Source: Hamadaea sp. (GTDB lineage: Bacteria > Actinomycetota > Actinomycetes > Mycobacteriales > Micromonosporaceae). Taken from it: 47,769 bases of DNA. Made by a program: the position numbers and the translations under genes. Shown here piece by piece: positions 43,503-47,769 of the stretch. How positions within the stretch are numbered: position 1 is the stretch's first letter; each line of letters starts with the position of its first letter. The DNA lies in contig NZ_JABFVK010000033.1 in the NCBI RefSeq assembly GCF_013362815.1, forward strand, positions 1 through 47,769, given 5' to 3'. Under the pieces are notes generated by a model that did no database searches, had not been told where the DNA came from, and was given only the letters and a program-made list of their open reading frames with translations.

Positions 43503-44346
43503 TAGAGCCCAGCGGGGGGTCGCCGTTGTACGGCCCCCACGTCCCGACCAGCCCCTGCCCGACCACCGACGCGGCGTCCCGGTAACCGCTGGAGACCAGG
43601 TCGCGCAGCAGCCCGTGGTCGAGGGTCGAGTTGAAGTCGCCCATGAGCACCCGCAACGGCCCGGTCGGCGTCGCGTCCGGCTCCTTGCGCAGGCTCGTGC
43701 GCCAAGCCGGGGTGACCGACGCGTTGTAAGGCGACGCCGGGTGCGCCGACTCCAACGTGAGCGGCACGCCGTCGACCGTGATCACCGCGTGGACCTGCTG
43801 GAACCAGCCGAACGCCATCAGCTTCGACCCGCCGTCGCTCAGCGGCCGCCGGGAGAAGAGCGCCGAGCCTTCCGCCAGGCTCGCGGGCGCGACGAACCGC
43901 TGCGGCAGCACGTCGCCCAGCCCGGCGGCGTCGGCCGCGGCCAGCCATTCGGGCGTCATCTCCTGCACCGCGAGCACGTCCGCCTGCTCGGTGCGTACTC
44001 GCCGGACGATCTCCGCCGCATCCGCGCCGCCGATCAGCAGGTTCGCGCTGGCCACCCGCAGCTCCGGCCCGGTCGCGCCGGCCAGCGCGTCACCGTCGGT
44101 CACCGCCCGTGGGATCACACAAGCCGCGAGCACGACGGCGCTCACGGCCGTGACGGCGAGTTCCGCCCATCGTCTTCGCCAGCCGAATAGGGATACGCCC
44201 AAAGCAGCGACCAGGACGGCATACGGCGTGAAGGCGATCACCTGGACGGCCGGGTACCACGCGTCGAGCCCGAACAGGCGCAGCACCGCCCAGACGGCGA
44301 CCGCCCCGGCGAAGATCCACCCCGCGGCGATCCCCGCCTTACGCAT
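43447..44346 (-). pseudogene. Endonuclease/exonuclease/phosphatase protein, C-terminus lost
   Basis: Open frame of 299 codons. Residues 1-75 are two or three membrane helices. An EEP (DNase I-like) domain follows from about 95, with VASANLLIGG, VLAVQEMTPEW and VLMGDFNSTLDH. In the family the domain ends with DHVLV and SDHRPV motifs that carry the catalytic His; here the frame goes from GTWGPYNGDPPLG straight into palindrome A3 and stops, so these motifs are missing. I therefore read it as truncated and probably inactive, though it may still be translated. Its ATG overlaps the end of the ABC exporter gene by 8 bp, so it is the last gene of that operon. Confidence 0.75.
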
Positions 44347-46276
44347 GGGCGGCCCAGGTCGCGTGCATCTGGGCGTACCGGCCGTCGAGGGCCAGCAGCT
44401 CGGCGTGCGAACCGCTTTCGAGAATCCCGTGCTCGTCGACGACGACGATCCGGTCGGCCCGCATGGCGGTGCTGAGCCGGTGCGCGATGAGCAGCGCGGT
44501 CCGGCCCTCGAGCAGGCGGTCGAGCGCCCGCTCCACCCGTAGCTCCGATTGAAGGTCCAAATTGGACGTAGCCTCGTCGAGCACCACGACGCGGGGTTCG
44601 GCGAGGAACGCCCGGGCCAGGGCCAGCAGCTGCCGCTGCCCGGAGGAGACGCTCTGGCCGCGCTCGTGCAGCCGGGCGTCCAGCCCGTCCGGCGTACGCT
44701 CCACGAGGTCGCGCAGGCCGACAGCGTCGACGGCGGCCCAGATCTCGGCGTCGGAGGCGTCCGGCCGGGCGAACGCGATGTTGTCCCGGATCGTCCCGGC
44801 GAACAGGAACGGCTCCTGGGGTACGACGCCGATCTGCCGTCGCAGTGACGAGAGCGTGACGTCGCGCAGGTCGTGCCCGTCGATGAGAATCCGGCCGCCG
44901 TCCGGGTCGTAGAACCGGGTGACCAGCTTCGCCAGGGTCGACTTGCCCGCGCCGGTCGGGCCGACGCAGGCGACCGTCTCGCCCGGCTCGATCACCAGGT
45001 CGACGTCCCGCAGCACCGGACGCCCGGGCAGGTAGCCGAAGGTGACCCGGTCGAACCGGATCTCACCCACGGCCGGGGGAAGCGCGACGGCGTCCGGCTT
45101 CTCCTCGACGGTCGGCCGAGAGGAGAGCAGGTCGCGCAGCTTGACGACGGCCGCCCGGCCCTGCTGGTAGCTCGTGTAGAGCTGGACGAGCTGCTGCACC
45201 GGGGCGAAGAAGGCGTTCAGGTAGAGGACGAAGGCGGTCAGCTCGCCGACGCTGAGTTCGTTTCGCAGTACGCGCTGGCCGCCGATGAGCAGCAGGGCGG
45301 CCATGCCCAGCAGCCCGATCACGGAGGTGCCTGGGCCGTAGACGGCGTTGATGTGCCCGGTGAAGTTGTTCGCGTCGCGATACCGGCCGACGACCGCCTC
45401 GTGATCGGCGACGTTCCGGTCCTGCCGGTGGTACGCCGTCACGACGCGTACCCCGTAGATGCTCTCCGAGAGGTCGGAGTACATGGCGGCGATGGCGTCG
45501 CGCTGGCGGCGGTAGCCGTCGTCGGCGGCGTGCCGGAACCACAGCGACGCCGCCGTCAGCAGCGGCACCACCAGCAACAGCGTGATCAGCGCCAGCTCGA
45601 CGTCGTAGGAGAACAACACGACGGTGACCACGACCATGGTCAGGCCCTGGATGACGAACTGGGCCAGCCCCTCCGAGAGCAGGTTCTGCAGAGCCTCCAC
45701 ATCGGACGTCATCCGGGTGAGGATCACGCCCGCCTTCTCGGTCGTGAAGAAGTCCAGCGACATCCGCTGCAACTGGGCGAAGACGCGTACGCGCAGATCC
45801 CGGACGGCGTCGGCGGCCAGGCGGCCGGTCTGGCGCATCCGGGCGACCGAGGCTCCCCAGGAGAGCACGACCGAGCCGATGAACGCGCCTGCCGCGATCA
45901 GCAGCGTACGCAGATCGCCCCGCATGATGCCGTGGTCGATGCCGACCTGCACGAGCAACGGACCGGCCTGCAACAGCACGGTCTCCAGCAGCAGCATCAC
46001 GCAGGCGGCGGTGAACAGCCGCCACCGGCCCAGCAGCAGGCCGGGCAGGGTGAGCCGCCGTTCGCCGGGGACCGTCGGCCGGAACTCGACCGGCTCGCTC
46101 GGCTGCGGACGCCGCCGCTCGATCGCCTCCAGCCGGTCGACACCGGCCTGCAATTCGGCGGGGATGCCCGCGAAGGCGAGACCCTCCGGCGACTTGTTGA
46201 GTCCGCCGCGCCCGGCTCCGCCGCCCCCGCCGCCGCCCGCACCCGGCCCGCCGAAGCCCCCGCCGAACATCGTCAT
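44339..46276 (-). CDS. ABC exporter half-transporter (TMD-NBD), second subunit
   Basis: Protein of 645 residues. It begins with a glycine-rich stretch (FGGGFGGPGAGGGGGGGAGRGG), then six membrane helices and an ATPase domain: Walker A VGPTGAGKST, signature SSGQRQLLALARAF (degenerate, LSGGQ expected), Walker B VVLDEATSNLD with catalytic Glu and the switch His in IAHRLST. It overlaps the upstream half-transporter by ATGA, so the two form a heterodimer, probably exporting lipids or drugs, like LmrCD or mycobacterial Rv1272c/Rv1273c-type pairs. Confidence 0.93.
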   Translation of the reverse strand: MTMFGGGFGGPGAGGGGGGGAGRGGLNKSPEGLAFAGIPAELQAGVDRLEAIERRRPQPSEPVEFRPTVPGERRLTLPGLLLGRWRLFTAACVMLLLETVLLQAGPLLVQVGIDHGIMRGDLRTLLIAAGAFIGSVVLSWGASVARMRQTGRLAADAVRDLRVRVFAQLQRMSLDFFTTEKAGVILTRMTSDVEALQNLLSEGLAQFVIQGLTMVVVTVVLFSYDVELALITLLLVVPLLTAASLWFRHAADDGYRRQRDAIAAMYSDLSESIYGVRVVTAYHRQDRNVADHEAVVGRYRDANNFTGHINAVYGPGTSVIGLLGMAALLLIGGQRVLRNELSVGELTAFVLYLNAFFAPVQQLVQLYTSYQQGRAAVVKLRDLLSSRPTVEEKPDAVALPPAVGEIRFDRVTFGYLPGRPVLRDVDLVIEPGETVACVGPTGAGKSTLAKLVTRFYDPDGGRILIDGHDLRDVTLSSLRRQIGVVPQEPFLFAGTIRDNIAFARPDASDAEIWAAVDAVGLRDLVERTPDGLDARLHERGQSVSSGQRQLLALARAFLAEPRVVVLDEATSNLDLQSELRVERALDRLLEGRTALLIAHRLSTAMRADRIVVVDEHGILESGSHAELLALDGRYAQMHATWAAHA

Positions 46277-47769
46277 GCCGTCACCGCCCCTTCTTCGGCG
46301 TCCGCCGGTTCTCCCGCCGGTTTCTCGTAACTCGCCAGCACCGCGGCGTACCGGGGATCGTCCAGCAGCTCCCGATGGGTGCCGTCGGCGACGATCCGGC
46401 CGTCCTCGACGAGCACGACCCGATCGGCGAGCCCGATAGTGGAGAGGCGATGCGCGACGATCAAGGTTGTCCGGCCGACCATCAAATCTCGCAACGCGGT
46501 GTGAATCCGCTGCTCGACCGACACGTCCACGGCGCTGGTCGCGTCGTCGAGGACGAGCACCGGCGGGTTCATGAGCAGCGCTCGGGCGATGGCGACTCGT
46601 TGCCGCTGACCGCCGGAAAGCGTGTAACCCCGTTCGCCGACCACGGTCGCGTACCCGTCCGGGAGGTGCTCGACGAACTCGGCCGCCCCGGCGGCGCGGG
46701 CGGCCGCGATCACGTCCTCCTCGGCGGCGTCGGGGCGGCCGAACGCGATGTTGTCCCGGATCGTCGCCGAGAACAGGAACGGCTCCTCCGGCACGATGCC
46801 GACCTGCCTACGCAGATCGGCGAGGGCGTACTGCCGGACGTCGCGGCCGTCGATCAGCACCGTCCCGGCGGCGGCGTCGTAGTAGCGGGCCAGCAACCGG
46901 CCCAGGGTCGACTTGCCCGAACCGGTCCGGCCGACGAGCGCCACCGTCTCCCCCGGCGCGACCCGCAGCGTGAGGTGGTCCACCGCGACGGTGCCATCGG
47001 CGTACGCGAAACGCACGTCCCGGAACTCCAGGTCGCCGCGCAGCCGGGCCTCGACCGGGCGGTCGGCCTCGGCGATCTCCGACTCGGTGTCGAGAATCTC
47101 GTAGATGCGCTGAGCCGAAGCGGCGGCCCGCTGACCGAGCATGATCATCATGCCGAGCATCCGGAAGGGCGGCTGGAGCATGAGAACGTAAGAGTTGAAG
47201 GCGACGATCGTGCCGACCGTCGTCTGCCCGTCGATCACCATCCAGCCGCCGACGAGCAGCACCAGGGCCAGCCCGAAGCGCGGCAGGCTCTCCAGCGTCG
47301 GGGCCCAGCGACTGCGGATGAGCGCGTCGCGCCGGTACGCCCACCGCACCCGATCGGCGGCGTCGGCGAGCGCCTGCACCTGCCGGGGTTCGGCCGCGAA
47401 CGCCTTCACTACGCGTACCCCTTGGGTGTTCTCGTCCACGATCGTGGCGACGCGGGCCAGGCGGGCCTGGATGAGCCAGGACACCGGGAAGATCGCCTTG
47501 CGCATCCAGACGCCGAGCAGCGCGATGACCGGCATGGTCGCCATCGCGACCACCGCGAGCAGCGGGTTGATCGACAGCATCAACCCGAAGGCGACCAGCG
47601 CGATGGCGCACTGGACCAGGATCGACGGGCCGAAGGCGAGGTACATCTGGACCGCGCGGACGTCGGAGGCGGCCCGCGACATCAGCTCGCCGGACTGGAC
47701 GCGGTCGTAGAAGCCGTAGGGCAGGCGGACCAGGTGCGAGTAGATGAGCGTGCGCAGGTCGTATTCGAT
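46273..47769 (-). CDS. ABC exporter half-transporter, first subunit, N-terminus cut
   Basis: At least 498 codons; the reading frame runs through the right window edge (IEYDLRTLIYSHL at the edge), so the first helices are missing. The remaining TMD is followed by an ATPase domain with Walker A VGRTGSGKST, canonical signature LSGGQRQRVAIARAL, Walker B VLVLDDATSAVD, in which Asp replaces the catalytic Glu, and the switch His in VAHRLST. It is complementary in its degenerate residues to the second subunit. The tail is acidic. Confidence 0.93.
   Translation of the reverse strand: MEYDLRTLIYSHLVRLPYGFYDRVQSGELMSRAASDVRAVQMYLAFGPSILVQCAIALVAFGLMLSINPLLAVVAMATMPVIALLGVWMRKAIFPVSWLIQARLARVATIVDENTQGVRVVKAFAAEPRQVQALADAADRVRWAYRRDALIRSRWAPTLESLPRFGLALVLLVGGWMVIDGQTTVGTIVAFNSYVLMLQPPFRMLGMMIMLGQRAAASAQRIYEILDTESEIAEADRPVEARLRGDLEFRDVRFAYADGTVAVDHLTLRVAPGETVALVGRTGSGKSTLGRLLARYYDAAAGTVLIDGRDVRQYALADLRRQVGIVPEEPFLFSATIRDNIAFGRPDAAEEDVIAAARAAGAAEFVEHLPDGYATVVGERGYTLSGGQRQRVAIARALLMNPPVLVLDDATSAVDVSVEQRIHTALRDLMVGRTTLIVAHRLSTIGLADRVVLVEDGRIVADGTHRELLDDPRYAAVLASYEKPAGEPADAEEGAVTA

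Noticed and set aside
39786-43505. Plus-strand open frame of 1239 codons
   Set aside because: It runs antisense through glnE and the amidotransferase, both with clear motifs, and shows only Arg/Gln-rich low-information sequence.

Overview
The window is about 70% GC chromosomal DNA from an actinobacterium, most probably a member of the Micromonosporaceae. Almost every gene has its best matches, as far as I can recall them, among actinobacterial families. The order cobT/cobS, gcvT, pepA, dlaT (sucB), a TIGR01777 epimerase, lipB, lipA, a DUF4191 membrane protein, glnA1 and glnE is the order I remember for Mycobacterium tuberculosis Rv2207 to Rv2221c, with extra genes inserted. This is therefore a conserved core region carrying lineage-specific insertions. 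It shows no phage, plasmid, transposase, rRNA or tRNA genes.

Layout. 1-3854: an MFS transporter (runs off the left edge) and a three-gene ABC-2 exporter operon, all on the minus strand. 3978-8092: a large Gly-Gln-Pro-rich WG-repeat protein, an aldo/keto reductase and a small conserved protein. 8146-12139: a CobU-CobT fusion, CobS, and a SplB-like radical SAM protein interrupted by a mini-intein and preceded by a LexA (SOS) operator. 12267-14894: a TSUP permease, an MmcQ/YjbR protein, a PH-like membrane protein and an APH-fold phosphotransferase. 14981-23849: gcvT, pepA, lpd, the two-lipoyl-domain E2 gene, the epimerase and a Tat-exported peptidoglycan amidase. 23990-28243: an LLM flavin oxidoreductase, an unknown protein with a CooC/MinD-type ATPase under a Fur-like box, and a polytopic membrane protein. 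28396-35229: lipB, a T-box-controlled archaeal-type aspS, lipA, DUF4191, DUF4190 and RDD membrane proteins, and glnA1 with a GlnR operator. 35277-43376: a double GNAT, a penicillin acylase-type hydrolase, a metallophosphatase, glnE and a class I amidotransferase. 43447-47769: a truncated endonuclease/exonuclease/phosphatase gene and a heterodimeric ABC exporter (runs off the right edge).

How the genes work together. LipB and LipA make the lipoyl cofactor carried by the E2 protein, which Lpd re-oxidises. GcvT belongs to another lipoate-dependent complex, the glycine cleavage system, although gcvH and gcvP are not here. GlnA and its adenylyltransferase GlnE sit 4.5 kb apart, and the target tyrosine of GlnA is present. 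CobU-CobT and CobS form the end of the cobalamin nucleotide-loop pathway.

The most interesting signals are: (1) the SOS-boxed, apparently leaderless radical SAM gene whose [4Fe-4S] cysteine motif is split by an intein; (2) a family of dispersed palindromic intergenic elements, about 65 bp, with three copies, compensatory base changes and one copy that truncates a gene; (3) a second dispersed family built on a GATCATGAAC core, including a 149-bp inverted repeat; (4) a translational T-box in front of an archaeal-type AspRS inserted between lipB and lipA; (5) four 11-bp-phased GlnR half-sites upstream of glnA; and (6) very widespread leaderless promoter architecture. I ran no database searches or folding programs; family names come from motif recognition.
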